Shown here in pieces: positions 8,378-17,550 of a DNA stretch of 64,000 nt. Both the position numbers and the translations under genes were made by a program. Each line of letters opens with the position of its first letter. Within the stretch, counting starts at the first letter, position 1. The notes beneath the pieces are model-generated. The model did not search any database. It worked only from the letters and a program-made list of their open reading frames with translations, and was not told the origin of the DNA. Origin of the DNA: AP-15 sp963833745 (lineage in GTDB: Bacteria > Pseudomonadota > Alphaproteobacteria > ATCC43930 > CGMCC-115725); the NCBI GenBank assembly GCA_963833745.1, contig CAWHZD010000004.1:248001-312000 (forward strand), given 5' to 3'.

Positions 8378-10355
8378 CCTTCTGGCCATCGGGCTGGTGG
8401 CTTGGTTGACTGCCGCGCTGCTGGCGCTCTTCAGCCGCCTTTCCGTAATCGCCCGCGTAATTCTGGGCCTCGGCGGGGTGGCGATCCTCGTCCTCGCCGT
8501 CACCCGCTTGCCGGCAGGCACGCGTCCGGTTTCGGTGCCGTTGGGTATGGGCGCATCGAGCTTCAGCCTGTCACCCGACGCGCTCTGGCTGATGGGTTTT
8601 GGCCTGCCCGCGGCGATCCTCGCTTCATGGCTGGGGACGCCGACGGCGCGCCCGCGCGCCTGGATCTTCGGTGCCGCGGCGAGCCTCGTCGGCGCCCTTG
8701 GCGTCTTCGGCCTGCAGGACGCGGCCAGCTTTCTCGTCGCCTGGGAAATCATGAGCCTGGGTGGCGCGGTAATGATCCTGGGCGAGGACCTCGCGCCGGA
8801 AAAGGGGCGGCCGGTCCTCTTCATGCTGGGGCTGCTCGAAGCCGGCGCCGTCGCGCTGATGCTGGCCTTTATTCTGTTGGCAGGACGTGCCAACAGCCTG
8901 TCCTTCGCCGATTTTGCAACCGGCGCCCTGACGATGTCGCGACCGGAGCAGCTCTTCGTCGGGCTCCTGCTGGTGATCGGGTTTGGCGCAAAGCTTGGCT
9001 TGCTGCCTTTTTACGAATGGTTTCCCGGGGCGTATGGCGCCGGCAGCGGCGCCACTGGAGCCCTGTTGTCGGGGATCATCCTGAATGCGGCCTTTTTCGC
9101 GCTGAGCCGCGGCCTGATCCATTGGCTGCCGGTCGATCACGGGCTGCCGGTCTCGGTCGCCGGCATCTGCATTGTCGCCGTCGCCATTCTGAGCGCCATT
9201 CTGACGGCTCTATACGCCTTTCAGCAGGAGGGGTGGCGCGAGCTGCTGAGCCTGTCTTCGGCCGAGAACGGATCAATCGCGGTTTGCCTCCTGGGTGCGG
9301 CCATGATGTTCCGTCAGGATGGATTGATGGATCTGGCCGGTCTCGCCTGGACCGTCGCCCTCCTCCACCTCGCCGGACACGCCCTGGCGAAAGGGGCGAT
9401 GTTCCTCTCGGCCGACGGGGTCTACCGGGCGGTCGGCGACTATGCGCTGGCGCAGCGCGGGGTTCTCGGCCGCAGCTCCTGGATATTCGGTCTCGGTGCG
9501 CTGTTCGCCGCGATGAGCCTGGCGGCGATGCCGCCGCAGGCCGGCTTTGTCAGCGAGTGGTATCTGTTCCAGACCTTTTTCCAAGGCTTCCACCTGACCA
9601 GCCTGGCGAGCCGGTTGACAGCGGCTCTCGGCGGCGCCGGTCTGGCGCTGACCGCGGCCATCGCCTTTGCGACCTTTATCAAGGTCTTTGGCATCGGGCT
9701 GCTCGGGCGGGCCGAGCGACACACCGGGTCGGTGCCGGCCGCCACCGCGATCGCCGTCGGCATCCTTGGGTTGCTCGTTCTCGTTTTGGCCGTCGGCATG
9801 CCCGTCTGGCTCACCCGCATCGAGGCCGTCGTGCTCGCCACTTTTGGGACCGACTCCGCGTCGAGCATGCACGACGGCTGGCTGCTGGTGCCGTTGACTG
9901 CAAAATTCGCCTTTATTTCGCCGAGCAAGCTGATCATCGCCATGCCACTCTTGGCCCTGTTGCCGATCGCATTGCTGCTGTTGTCGATGCGGCGGCAAGT
10001 ACGGTTGGCGCCGGTCTGGTACGGCGGGCGCGAGCAGGATCCGCGCCGCGCAGCCACGACGGCGCTCACTTTCTCGAACGCGCTGCGCACCTTCTACAGC
10101 TTCATCTATCGCCCGACGGTCGCGACCGAGCGCGAGCCGGCCCGCGAAGGAAACGGCCAGCCCTATTTCACGCGGCGGCTCGTGTTCACGCATGATGTCG
10201 CGCCGGTCTTCGGACCGTATCTGTTCGCGCCGTTGGAAAGGCTGGTCAACACCATTGCCACGAGGCTGCGGCTGATCCAGTCGGGGCACCTCAACTTCTA
10301 CCTGGCCCTGATCGGGTTACTGCTGGTCGGCATCCTCGTCATCGCGCTTTTTTGA
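8367..10355 (+). CDS. Antiporter-like proton-translocating subunit (HyfB/NuoL-like)
   Basis: Large membrane subunit of 662 residues, the second antiporter-like pump of the complex. Signatures are the helix 5 glutamate in LVAWEIMSLGG, GFGAKLGLLPFYEWFPGAYG with the central lysine, LSLSSAENGSIAV and HLAGHALAKGAMFLSADG. The long C-terminal tail ends with a membrane helix (FYLALIGLLLVGILVIALF), which resembles the anchoring end of HyfB/NuoL. Translation probably starts at TTG 8367, behind aaggcagg and overlapping the end of the preceding gene. No third antiporter gene (hyfD), no hyp maturation genes and no formate dehydrogenase are nearby. Confidence 0.92.
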   Translation: MSTDLLAIGLVAWLTAALLALFSRLSVIARVILGLGGVAILVLAVTRLPAGTRPVSVPLGMGASSFSLSPDALWLMGFGLPAAILASWLGTPTARPRAWIFGAAASLVGALGVFGLQDAASFLVAWEIMSLGGAVMILGEDLAPEKGRPVLFMLGLLEAGAVALMLAFILLAGRANSLSFADFATGALTMSRPEQLFVGLLLVIGFGAKLGLLPFYEWFPGAYGAGSGATGALLSGIILNAAFFALSRGLIHWLPVDHGLPVSVAGICIVAVAILSAILTALYAFQQEGWRELLSLSSAENGSIAVCLLGAAMMFRQDGLMDLAGLAWTVALLHLAGHALAKGAMFLSADGVYRAVGDYALAQRGVLGRSSWIFGLGALFAAMSLAAMPPQAGFVSEWYLFQTFFQGFHLTSLASRLTAALGGAGLALTAAIAFATFIKVFGIGLLGRAERHTGSVPAATAIAVGILGLLVLVLAVGMPVWLTRIEAVVLATFGTDSASSMHDGWLLVPLTAKFAFISPSKLIIAMPLLALLPIALLLLSMRRQVRLAPVWYGGREQDPRRAATTALTFSNALRTFYSFIYRPTVATEREPAREGNGQPYFTRRLVFTHDVAPVFGPYLFAPLERLVNTIATRLRLIQSGHLNFYLALIGLLLVGILVIALF

Positions 10356-10428
10356 CGAATGAGCGGACCGAGCGTGAATGCCGGGGGATTTGGCGATCGC
10401 GATGGCGGACACTCAGACAGGGGCCAGA

Positions 10429-10446
10429 ACGACCGTCGCCGGTCGT
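10429..10446. terminator. Possible hairpin between convergent genes
   Basis: A 7-bp perfect stem (acgaccg / cggtcgt) with a 4-nt loop lies in the 110-bp gap between the end of the hyf-like operon and the end of the convergent Tat-signal gene. There is no following T run, so an intrinsic terminator is only a possibility. Confidence 0.25.
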
Positions 10447-10465
10447 GCGTCACCAAGCCGGTCTT

Positions 10466-10939
10466 TCAGGTCCACGGGATCGAGGGTGCCGCACGGGCGG
10501 ATCGGCCGGAGCCGCGGCGTTCGTTCTGCGCCCCGGGCAATTCCGCCAACGCCAGGAGCGCATAAACGCGGGTCTCGGTTAGGGACAGCATCCAGCCTTC
10601 GACATTGGTGATTTTGCCGTGGGCGAAATCATGCCGGCTCTGTTCCCTGATTGCATGCCGCAGCGCAAGGGCCGAAGTGCAATCTCTCCCGGCCGACGAC
10701 ATCTCCGCCAGGATCAGCCGCGCAAGACATTCCGGCGAACCTTCGATCGCCGGCAAAGCTCGCAAGCAGGCTTTCGCGATCGGGTCGGGACAGCGAAAAT
10801 CCCGACACAAGGCGGCAAGAGCGGTATACCCGGAGGTCGAGGGAAAAGTGTGATCGCCGGCGCGGAACCACGCGGGCTCGCCAAGCCAAGCCGCTCCGAC
10901 ACCGGTCGCGAGCGTGAGCAGCTTGCGTCGAGACAACAT
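10466..10939 (-). CDS. Tat-signal small subunit next to GMC oxidoreductase
   Basis: Small exported protein of 157 residues. The N-terminus MLSRRKLLTLATGVGAAWLG is a twin-arginine type signal peptide (SRRKLL followed by a hydrophobic stretch). The rest is helical with cysteine pairs (LCRDFRCPDP and a later EC) and no enzyme motif. Position 10 nt downstream of a GMC oxidoreductase on the same strand matches the small or gamma subunit of membrane FAD sugar or alcohol dehydrogenases, which carries the signal and escorts the catalytic subunit through the Tat system. That role is inferred from gene order and architecture. No cytochrome subunit follows. Confidence 0.7.
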   Translation of the reverse strand: MLSRRKLLTLATGVGAAWLGEPAWFRAGDHTFPSTSGYTALAALCRDFRCPDPIAKACLRALPAIEGSPECLARLILAEMSSAGRDCTSALALRHAIREQSRHDFAHGKITNVEGWMLSLTETRVYALLALAELPGAQNERRGSGRSARAAPSIPWT

Positions 10940-10948
10940 CCTGAAGCC

Positions 10949-12517
10949 CTAATTGGTCTGCTTCTTGATATGGTCAGCCAAGCGCAGCGCCAGGGCGACG
11001 ATTGTCAAGGTGGGATTGTTCGCGCCACCGGTCGGGAACACCGAACTGCCGGCGACGTAAAGATTTGCCACGGTGTGTACCCGGCAGTTCTCGTCGACCA
11101 CGCCCAGCGCCGGGTCATGGTGCATGCGTGTGGTCCCCATGTGATGCTCGTTGCCCAAAAAATCGTCAGGCCAGACACCGTCGTCGCTCAAAGACGAACG
11201 GAGGCGGCCAAACCCGGCCCGTCCGATTTCGGTCCCGAGAAGGCGAATGGTCGCGGCGGCTTTGCTTTTGTCGTCGGGGACAAGCCGCCAGTCGACGACG
11301 ACCTCGCGCATGCCGAGAGCATCGCGTTTCGATCCGAGCGACACCCGGCTTTGCGGGTTCGGCTGCTGTTCCGAAGCGCATTCTACTTTTAGCGCCTCGA
11401 TCGGTATCCCCTCTCCGAAGAGTGCTTTGCGCACCGCAAAACTGGTAACTCCTTCGAGATTGCCAATGACTTCGGTCAAATCGCCGAGCACGCTTCCGCC
11501 AGGGCCCTCACCGTCGATCAGGCGCTTCAGCGCCTTGACTGACTGGACCACCGGCGAAAATTGGTAGCCCCACGTAATGAATATGCTGGGAAGGTGGCGG
11601 CGCTGCATACTCGGCGCAGCCAAACCAATAATGGACACGTACGAGTGCTTGCCGCCAAAGCCCGCGTAGTCGCCGGCGGCGCGGAAATCGAAGTTCATAT
11701 GGGGATCGGCTGGAGCGATGATCCCGCCAGAGTAAGCCAGGTGCGTCATGAAGAAACGCCCGACAAGATCGTGCGCATTGCCGAGGCCGTTGCCGCCCTC
11801 TTTACCCGAGACCAACATTAGCCGGGCATTCTCGATACCGCCCGCGGCCAGGATATAGGTGCGGGCGCGAACCGTGAAATGGTTCCCGGAAAGGGTTTTG
11901 ACCGACAGTTCCTTGACCTCGGTGTCGGTCTCGCCGCCGTCAAAATGGAAGGCGTTCGCATACAGATAGACCGTGACATGCGGTGCACGACGCAGTTCCG
12001 GGCCATAGACCGGCCCGAACCGGACCGAACTCACTTGCAGAAGCTTCGTCTCAAAGTCCGGGCCGGCGAAGGGGGGCGGGATCTCGTTTGCCGAAATGCC
12101 CCAGTTCGATGGACGATAATCATAAGGCCCAAGTTGGCACACGTCCTGCGCGCGCCGGTACCACGGATCGAGAACCGATTTGGGGAATGGCCAGCCGTGG
12201 TAGGGGAAGTTGTCGCGCGCCTCGAAGTCGATTGCGTCAAGCGGCAAGCACCAGCCGCCCCAATGGTTCGTCGTGCCGCCGAAGAAGCGAAGCCGAGACG
12301 TCGTCAAAGTCGGAAACGACAGACCGATGCTCTGGCCGTCGTAAAGCTCCTGGGTTTCAGGCTCATAATCCAGGCCGCCGCTTTCGAGAAGCACCACGCG
12401 AAACGGCGCGTCGATGAATTCACGCGCAAGGGTAATGCCGGCGGCGCCGGCACCGACGATGCACAATTCGGTCTCGACAATCGATCCGGCCGGAACAGAA
12501 CGTGCATCGACGATCAT
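10949..12517 (-). CDS. GMC family FAD-dependent oxidoreductase (sugar/alcohol dehydrogenase-like)
   Basis: Flavoenzyme of 522 residues oxidising an alcohol or sugar. The dinucleotide-binding motif GAGAAGITLAREF lies near residue 22, a second FAD segment RLRFFGGTTNHWGGWC near 80, and the GMC C-terminal signature NEHHMGTTRMHHDP followed by NLYVAGSSVFPTGGANNPTLTI near the end. It has no signal peptide of its own, consistent with export by the Tat-bearing partner encoded immediately downstream. The adjacent glycan genes make a sugar-nucleotide or polysaccharide substrate possible, but this is only context. Confidence 0.9.
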   Translation of the reverse strand: MIVDARSVPAGSIVETELCIVGAGAAGITLAREFIDAPFRVVLLESGGLDYEPETQELYDGQSIGLSFPTLTTSRLRFFGGTTNHWGGWCLPLDAIDFEARDNFPYHGWPFPKSVLDPWYRRAQDVCQLGPYDYRPSNWGISANEIPPPFAGPDFETKLLQVSSVRFGPVYGPELRRAPHVTVYLYANAFHFDGGETDTEVKELSVKTLSGNHFTVRARTYILAAGGIENARLMLVSGKEGGNGLGNAHDLVGRFFMTHLAYSGGIIAPADPHMNFDFRAAGDYAGFGGKHSYVSIIGLAAPSMQRRHLPSIFITWGYQFSPVVQSVKALKRLIDGEGPGGSVLGDLTEVIGNLEGVTSFAVRKALFGEGIPIEALKVECASEQQPNPQSRVSLGSKRDALGMREVVVDWRLVPDDKSKAAATIRLLGTEIGRAGFGRLRSSLSDDGVWPDDFLGNEHHMGTTRMHHDPALGVVDENCRVHTVANLYVAGSSVFPTGGANNPTLTIVALALRLADHIKKQTN

Positions 12518-13090
12518 GAGCGGTATCCGTCACAGACATCCGTTGGAGCTTCGATCCGCGCCTGCGCCGGCGGCAGGCGACGCCGATGCAGGCGAAGGGC
12601 TCGGAAGCCAATGCTCAAGTTCGGCAACTGCCTTCCGCCCTTGAGTGGCTCGCCCTTGCCGTGATGCAACCGTAACTTTCTACCCTCGTGCAACAGGCTG
12701 CGTAAAGCCTGGGGCCGCATCAAGTACCGAGCTGTTCACCGGGAAGAGGCGTCGAGGACACAGGAACTCACATCGGCGTGGCTCACCGGCCTCACCGTCA
12801 AAAACCGCGATCCCCCTCGCGCGCTCTCTTCATCGTCCGCGCCGGGCTCTAGGCGCTGCTCGGGTTCCGCTCCGATGTCGTCCCGAGCAATGGCGGCTTC
12901 TCCGTTCGCTCGACCCGGTGGGTTGGGATCATCGACGAGTTTCGCTTGAGCATCCTGGCTGGGTAAGGGAAACTTTACCTTCTAGGCCTAACCTAGTCGC
13001 GGCCGTGTTTCCTGTGGTTCGGCATTCGCCGCTTCTACAAGACTGAAAAAACCTTTGCGGATCTGATCTAAGGACGATACAGCTGCAACC
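12518..13090. other. Intergenic region between GMC oxidoreductase and glycan operon
   Basis: A 570-bp gap between divergent genes. It should contain promoters for both units. I saw short open frames on both strands but no ribosome site, no recognisable product, no repeat and no clear operator. Confidence 0.5.
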
Positions 13091-14413
13091 ATGCCGGTTC
13101 CGGTTATTTCCGCCGAAAATCTGTCGAAGCGCTACCTGGTCGGCCACATCGCCGAGCGGGGCGGGCTCTTTAGCTATACATCTTTGCGCGATGTCGTGGG
13201 CCGCGAGATCCACAATGCGGCGCGCAAGACGGCCGATTTTTTGCGCGGGCGGCAGGTCGTGCCGGGCGACGCGGTCGAGGAATTCTGGGCACTCAAGGAT
13301 GTCAGCTTCGAGGTGCAGGAGGGCGAGGTTCTCGGCATCATCGGCCGCAACGGCGCCGGCAAAAGCACGCTGCTCAAAATTCTCTCCCGCATCACCGAGC
13401 CGACCGCAGGCCGGGTCAGCTTGCGCGGGCGCGTCGCGAGCCTGCTCGAAGTCGGCACCGGCTTTCACCCCGAACTGACCGGCCGCGAGAACATCTATCT
13501 CAACGGCGCCATCCTCGGCATGAGCCGCGCCGAAATCCGCAAGAAATTCGACGAGATCGTTGCCTTCGCCGAGGTCGAGCGGTTTCTCGACACCCCGGTC
13601 AAGCGTTATTCCTCGGGAATGTATGTGCGCCTGGCCTTCGCCGTCGCGGCCCACCTCGAACCGGAGATCCTCGTGGTCGACGAGGTCCTCGCCGTGGGCG
13701 ATGCGGAATTCCAGAAGAAATGCCTCTCCAAGATGGACGACGTCTCCCGCCGTGACGGGCGCACGGTGCTGTTCGTCAGCCATAATATGGGAATCGTAAC
13801 CAGCCTGTGCCCGACGGCGATCTGGCTTGATCACGGCTCGATTTGCGAGCGTGGTCCTGCGCGAGAGGTGATCGGGGAGTATCTCTCGCACCGAACCGCC
13901 GACCGGGATCAGATCGTGCGACTGGATGGCGTGCCGAGGCGCTACGGCGGCCACGACGACCGGCTTCGTGTGGAATCTCTGGAATGGCTGTGCGACTTGC
14001 CGCTGCGCCATGGAGAGCCGGTCAGGGCCCGCGTCTGCTTAAACACTCGAGCCGCGGTGTCGGCGGTGACGGTCGGGATCGGATTCTCCAGTTTCGAGGG
14101 CACGCGCCTGCTCACCTATGAGACGGATTTTCAAGAAGGGTTTCGGCCCGATCTGTCCAACTCCGGAACAGTCACCGTCGAGATGGCAGTTGAAACCCTG
14201 CCGCTCGCCCCAGACATCTATAGTTTGGATGTCGGCTGCCGTTCGGGCGACTTCCATGCGTTGGACTATCTTCCGGCTTGCTGTCAGGTGGAAGTCATTG
14301 CCGGCCCGAACACACCCGGGACTATTGTCAGAAAAGGTGCCGGGGTGCGCCTGGCCAGCGAATGGTCATGGGATCTCAAAAAACCGGCGACCAGGTTGCA
14401 GCCGGTGTCATGA
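13091..14413 (+). CDS. ABC transporter ATP-binding protein, Wzt-like (polysaccharide export)
   Basis: ATPase of an O-antigen/teichoic-acid-type exporter, 440 residues. Walker A is GRNGAGKSTLLK near residue 87, the signature region reads YSSGMYVRLAFAVA, Walker B is EILVVDEVLAVGD and the H-loop follows in LFVSHN. The N-terminus has the long loop typical of Wzt/TagH proteins before the ATPase core. Residues about 270-440 form an additional beta-rich domain resembling the Wzt C-terminal carbohydrate-binding module, which recognises the terminus of the exported chain. The Wzm permease partner is not adjacent. The gene overlaps the next by ATGA, so the two are co-translated. Confidence 0.9.
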   Translation: MPVPVISAENLSKRYLVGHIAERGGLFSYTSLRDVVGREIHNAARKTADFLRGRQVVPGDAVEEFWALKDVSFEVQEGEVLGIIGRNGAGKSTLLKILSRITEPTAGRVSLRGRVASLLEVGTGFHPELTGRENIYLNGAILGMSRAEIRKKFDEIVAFAEVERFLDTPVKRYSSGMYVRLAFAVAAHLEPEILVVDEVLAVGDAEFQKKCLSKMDDVSRRDGRTVLFVSHNMGIVTSLCPTAIWLDHGSICERGPAREVIGEYLSHRTADRDQIVRLDGVPRRYGGHDDRLRVESLEWLCDLPLRHGEPVRARVCLNTRAAVSAVTVGIGFSSFEGTRLLTYETDFQEGFRPDLSNSGTVTVEMAVETLPLAPDIYSLDVGCRSGDFHALDYLPACCQVEVIAGPNTPGTIVRKGAGVRLASEWSWDLKKPATRLQPVS

Positions 14414-15294
14414 CGAGCCCAAGATCGGCACTCCTTCAGACCAAGCTGATACGGTTCGCGCGGAAGCCGCTGCGCGACAAATGGGCTGCCATCCAGGCGA
14501 TGCTCAGCCCGATTTCCAATGCTACGGCGAGGGAACAACGACGCCTCCACGGATTTATGAACGGCGCCTACGCTCCGCCGCGCGGACTGCACGCCGGCGA
14601 AAAGATCTATGTGGCATATCGACCGGATTCCGATGTGGTTTTCTCTTGTTACCCCGAGATAGCACAGCTGTCAGAGAAATGGATCAAGGACAATGTTAAT
14701 AACAACGCCGGCGACCTGCCCAGATTATATGCGTTGATTCTCAATACGAAGCAGGTTCTCGACGAAGACATCGCCGGTGACATGGCGGAGTTGGGCGTCT
14801 TCCGGGGAAACTCGGCAGCGATTTTTGCCCATTATGCACGAATATACGGCAAAAAGGTCTCCCTGTTCGATACATTCCAGGGATTTGACCAGCGCGACCT
14901 CGTCGGCGGCGACGGATCGAGGGCGGTCGAATTCGCCGACACGTCGCTCGATGACGTGCGAGGCCTCGTCGGGGACGAGGCCGTGCGGTTTGTGCAGGGC
15001 CGGTTTCCCGAGTCGATCCCGGCCGACCTCTACATGTCGCGGTTCTGTCTTGTCCATATCGACTGCGATCTCTACGAGCCGGCGAAATCGGGTTTGGAGT
15101 TTTTCTATCCCCGCCTGTCCCCCGGCGGCCTGCTTATCGTGCACGATTACGCGAACCCGTATTGGGTCGGAATCAAGCGCGCAGTGGATGAATTTTGCGG
15201 TGGCATAGCAGAAAAGCCGGTAATCTTCGGCGACAAATCAGGCACCGCGATGATTCGAAAAGCCGTGACATCGCAGTCTCTGGGGCCCAAATAG
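14410..15294 (+). CDS. TylF/MycF family O-methyltransferase
   Basis: SAM-dependent methyltransferase of 294 residues in the macrocin-O-methyltransferase family, which methylates sugar hydroxyls. Motifs seen are DMAELGVFRGNSAAIFA (SAM loop), VSLFDTFQGFDQRD, FVQGRFPESIP and the metal-site strand VHIDCDLYEP followed by GGLLIVHDYANPYW. The ATG at 14410 overlaps the stop of the Wzt-like ATPase. Methylation of the terminal sugar is a known chain-termination and export signal for Wzt systems, so a role in capping the exported glycan is a reasonable inference from this coupling. The first 60 residues are poorly conserved. Confidence 0.85.
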   Translation: MTSPRSALLQTKLIRFARKPLRDKWAAIQAMLSPISNATAREQRRLHGFMNGAYAPPRGLHAGEKIYVAYRPDSDVVFSCYPEIAQLSEKWIKDNVNNNAGDLPRLYALILNTKQVLDEDIAGDMAELGVFRGNSAAIFAHYARIYGKKVSLFDTFQGFDQRDLVGGDGSRAVEFADTSLDDVRGLVGDEAVRFVQGRFPESIPADLYMSRFCLVHIDCDLYEPAKSGLEFFYPRLSPGGLLIVHDYANPYWVGIKRAVDEFCGGIAEKPVIFGDKSGTAMIRKAVTSQSLGPK

Positions 15295-15397
15295 TCGAGC
15301 AATCATGCGACACCCGACAGCCCCGAACGGTCGCCGGTGTCGCGCGTCGGATCCGATCGATTGGTTCGAGCGCGAACCAGGAAGCCAAGGCTGAGCG

Positions 15398-16381
15398 ATG
15401 CTGGTGGTCACCGGCGGTGGCGGGTTCATTGGCTCGGTGCTCGCGGCCCATCTCAACGCGGCCGGATACGCCGATGTCGTCATCGTCGATCGCTTCGGCG
15501 AGACCGAGAAGTGGCGCAACATCGCCAAACGCGATTTCTTCGAGATCGTCGCGATCGACCGGCTGTGGGATTGGCTGGAGCGGTTCGGGGAGCGGGTTGA
15601 CGCGGTTTTTCACCTCGGCGCGAACTCGTCGACGACGGCGACCGACGGCGATGCGGTCATCGCCAGCAATCTAAATTATTCGATCGAAATGTGGCGCTGG
15701 TGCGCGCGTGCCGGCAAGCCGTTGATTTATGCCTCTTCGGGCGCAACCTACGGCGATGGGTCTGCCGGCTTCGACGATTGCGGCGATGCCGCCGCCTTCA
15801 AGCGCTTGCGGCCGCAGAACCTCTACGGATGGTCAAAGCATGCCTTCGACCTGTGGGCGCTGCGCCAAGACGCGGCGGGCCGAGCCCCGCCCTTCTGGGC
15901 CGGGCTCAAATGCTTCAACGTGTTCGGCCCGAACGAGTACCACAAAGGTGACATGATGAGCCTTGTCGCCAAGAACTACCGGCGCATCGCCGCGGGGCAG
16001 CCGATCCACCTGTTCAAATCGCATCGGCCCGATTTCGCAGATGGCGAGCAGCGCCGGGACTTCATTTACGTGAAGGATTGCACCGCGGTGATGTTGTGGT
16101 TGCTGCGTCACCGCGGCGTTTGCGGCATCTTCAATCTCGGCACCGGCCGGGCTCGCAGCTTCCGCGACTTGATGGAGGCGACGGGGGCGGCCTGCGGGCG
16201 CCCGCCGGTCATCGAGTATGTCGACATGCCGGCGACGATCCGCTCCAATTACCAATACTTCACCGAGGCGAAGATGCAAAAACTGCGACAGGCCGGCTAT
16301 ACCGGCACGTTCACGTCGCTCGAAGAGGCGGTGAGGGATTACGTTTCGGAATACCTTTCCAGAGACGAACCTTACCTCTGA
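15398..16381 (+). CDS. hldD: ADP-L-glycero-D-manno-heptose 6-epimerase
   Basis: NAD(P)-dependent extended SDR of 327 residues that epimerises ADP-D-glycero-D-manno-heptose for LPS core. The nucleotide motif GGGGFIGS starts at residue 6, followed by the family-specific WRNIAKRDFFEIV, HLGANSSTTATDGD, the catalytic YGWSKHAFD and GLKCFNVFGPNEYHKGDM. The C-terminal RRDFIYVKDC and NLGTGRARSFRDL segments are also typical. It lies between a methyltransferase and a heptosyltransferase-like gene on the same strand, which agrees with heptose-containing surface glycan synthesis. A short ribosome site (aaggctgag) precedes ATG 15398. Confidence 0.93.
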   Translation: MLVVTGGGGFIGSVLAAHLNAAGYADVVIVDRFGETEKWRNIAKRDFFEIVAIDRLWDWLERFGERVDAVFHLGANSSTTATDGDAVIASNLNYSIEMWRWCARAGKPLIYASSGATYGDGSAGFDDCGDAAAFKRLRPQNLYGWSKHAFDLWALRQDAAGRAPPFWAGLKCFNVFGPNEYHKGDMMSLVAKNYRRIAAGQPIHLFKSHRPDFADGEQRRDFIYVKDCTAVMLWLLRHRGVCGIFNLGTGRARSFRDLMEATGAACGRPPVIEYVDMPATIRSNYQYFTEAKMQKLRQAGYTGTFTSLEEAVRDYVSEYLSRDEPYL

Positions 16382-16402
16382 ACGAAGACTTGCTCTGGTG
16401 GC

Positions 16403-17395
16403 ATGCGTCCGCTGGTCGAAATGCAGGTAGATAGCCCCTCGAATCTCCCTAGCTGGGTGCCGACGCCTTCCCGGCTATCGGGGTTTGTAAGGTCCGCGAC
16501 GTTCGCGGTCGCCGCTGGCGGCCTTCCCGACATCGGGATCTATTTTCATGGCGGGCTGGGTGACGACATCATGCAAACCGTCGTCGCCAGGGAGCTAAAA
16601 AGGCGTGGCGCCGGCAAAGTCTGGCAGTTCACCCGGATGCCCGAGCTGCATCATGGCAATCCCGACCTGGTCGCAGTACCGGATGATTTCCGACTTCACC
16701 GGCTGTGCCGAATATTCGGTAGGCCGGTCGTCCACGCCGACTATCCCGACCATCCGCCGAGGCATTTCATCGCCATGATGTGCGAGTGCGTGGGCATTCG
16801 TGGAGAGATCGAGCTGAGGCCTCGTGTCTACCTCTCCGACGCAGAAAGACGCGCCGGAAAGACGGTGCAGCGCCGACAAATCGCCGTCCAGACGTCGAGC
16901 CTGGCCGCTCGCGCTCCGATGCGCAACAAGCTGTGGCCCGCCGAGCGCTTCCAAATAGTTGCCGATGTGTTGAAAGAGGATTTCGACCTCGTGCAGCTCG
17001 GCGCATTGTCGGACCCGGAGCTGTGCGGCGCCCTCGATCTCCGGGGCAAGACGTCGGTGCGGCAAGCCGCGGCGGTTCTGGCGGCATCTCATCTTTTTCT
17101 CGGCCTCGCCACCGGCTTGGTGCACCTGGCACGCGCCGTCGAGTGCCGCTCTGTCGTGATTTACGGAGGACGCGAGGACCCCTCGCGATCCGGCTACTCC
17201 GCCAACGAGAACCTCTCTTGGAGCGGGCCTTGCGCACCCTGTTGGCTGCGCAACGACTGCGATTACGGCCGGGTCTGCATGAGCGAGATTCTCCCCGAAC
17301 ACGTGATCCTCGCCGTGCGGCGTCAAGCCGACCGCCATGGCGACCCGCTCCCGGTGGACCGCTTCGAGATAACGGGTCACGAACAAAGCATCTGA
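16403..17395 (+). CDS. Glycosyltransferase family 9-like (heptosyltransferase-like)
   Basis: Putative GT-B transferase of 330 residues. It shows the N-terminal YFHGGLGDDIMQTVVARELKRRG stretch in the place of the GxLGDxL strand of ADP-heptose transferases, and a C-terminal donor-binding part with FLGLATGLVHLARAVECRSVVIYGGREDPS, the pattern of GT9 proteins. A cysteine-rich CAPCWLRNDCDYGRVCM near the end is common in GT9 relatives. It follows hldD by 21 nt, so it could add heptose made by that enzyme. Overall similarity to classical WaaC/WaaF appears weak, so donor and acceptor stay open. Confidence 0.75.
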   Translation: MRPLVEMQVDSPSNLPSWVPTPSRLSGFVRSATFAVAAGGLPDIGIYFHGGLGDDIMQTVVARELKRRGAGKVWQFTRMPELHHGNPDLVAVPDDFRLHRLCRIFGRPVVHADYPDHPPRHFIAMMCECVGIRGEIELRPRVYLSDAERRAGKTVQRRQIAVQTSSLAARAPMRNKLWPAERFQIVADVLKEDFDLVQLGALSDPELCGALDLRGKTSVRQAAAVLAASHLFLGLATGLVHLARAVECRSVVIYGGREDPSRSGYSANENLSWSGPCAPCWLRNDCDYGRVCMSEILPEHVILAVRRQADRHGDPLPVDRFEITGHEQSI

Positions 17396-17440
17396 CGGAC
17401 CTCGTGGTGAGAATTTAACACTTGATGCCCGCCCCCTTCA

Positions 17441-17550
17441 CGTCATGCCCGCGGAAGCGAGCACCCAGAGCCACCAGACACCTTTGTCTGTCGCCCCCGG
17501 TTCAGGCCAGGGGCAGGCCCTGGACCCCCGCTTGCGCCGGGGCGACGGGA
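17441..17550. repeat. Dispersed palindromic repeat (CGTCATGCCCGC ... GCGACGGG type)
   Basis: Intergenic element with outer arms cgtcatgcccgcggaagcg and gcttgcgccggggcgacggg and an inner gttcaggccaggggcaggcc block. Related elements lie near 33287, 53302, 54430 and 59094, with a shortened one near 24056. It sits in the 297-bp space between the convergent GT9 and GT8 genes; the rest of that space shows nothing. Confidence 0.75.

Noticed and set aside
2913..10355. Annotation of the operon as NiFe hydrogenase-4
   Set aside because: Overall similarity suggests it, but all four nickel cysteines are replaced and no maturation genes are present.
10359..10611. Short plus-strand frames after the end of the hyf-like operon
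   Set aside because: Several overlapping frames of 60-80 codons, none with conserved sequence; they run into the end of a convincing minus-strand gene.
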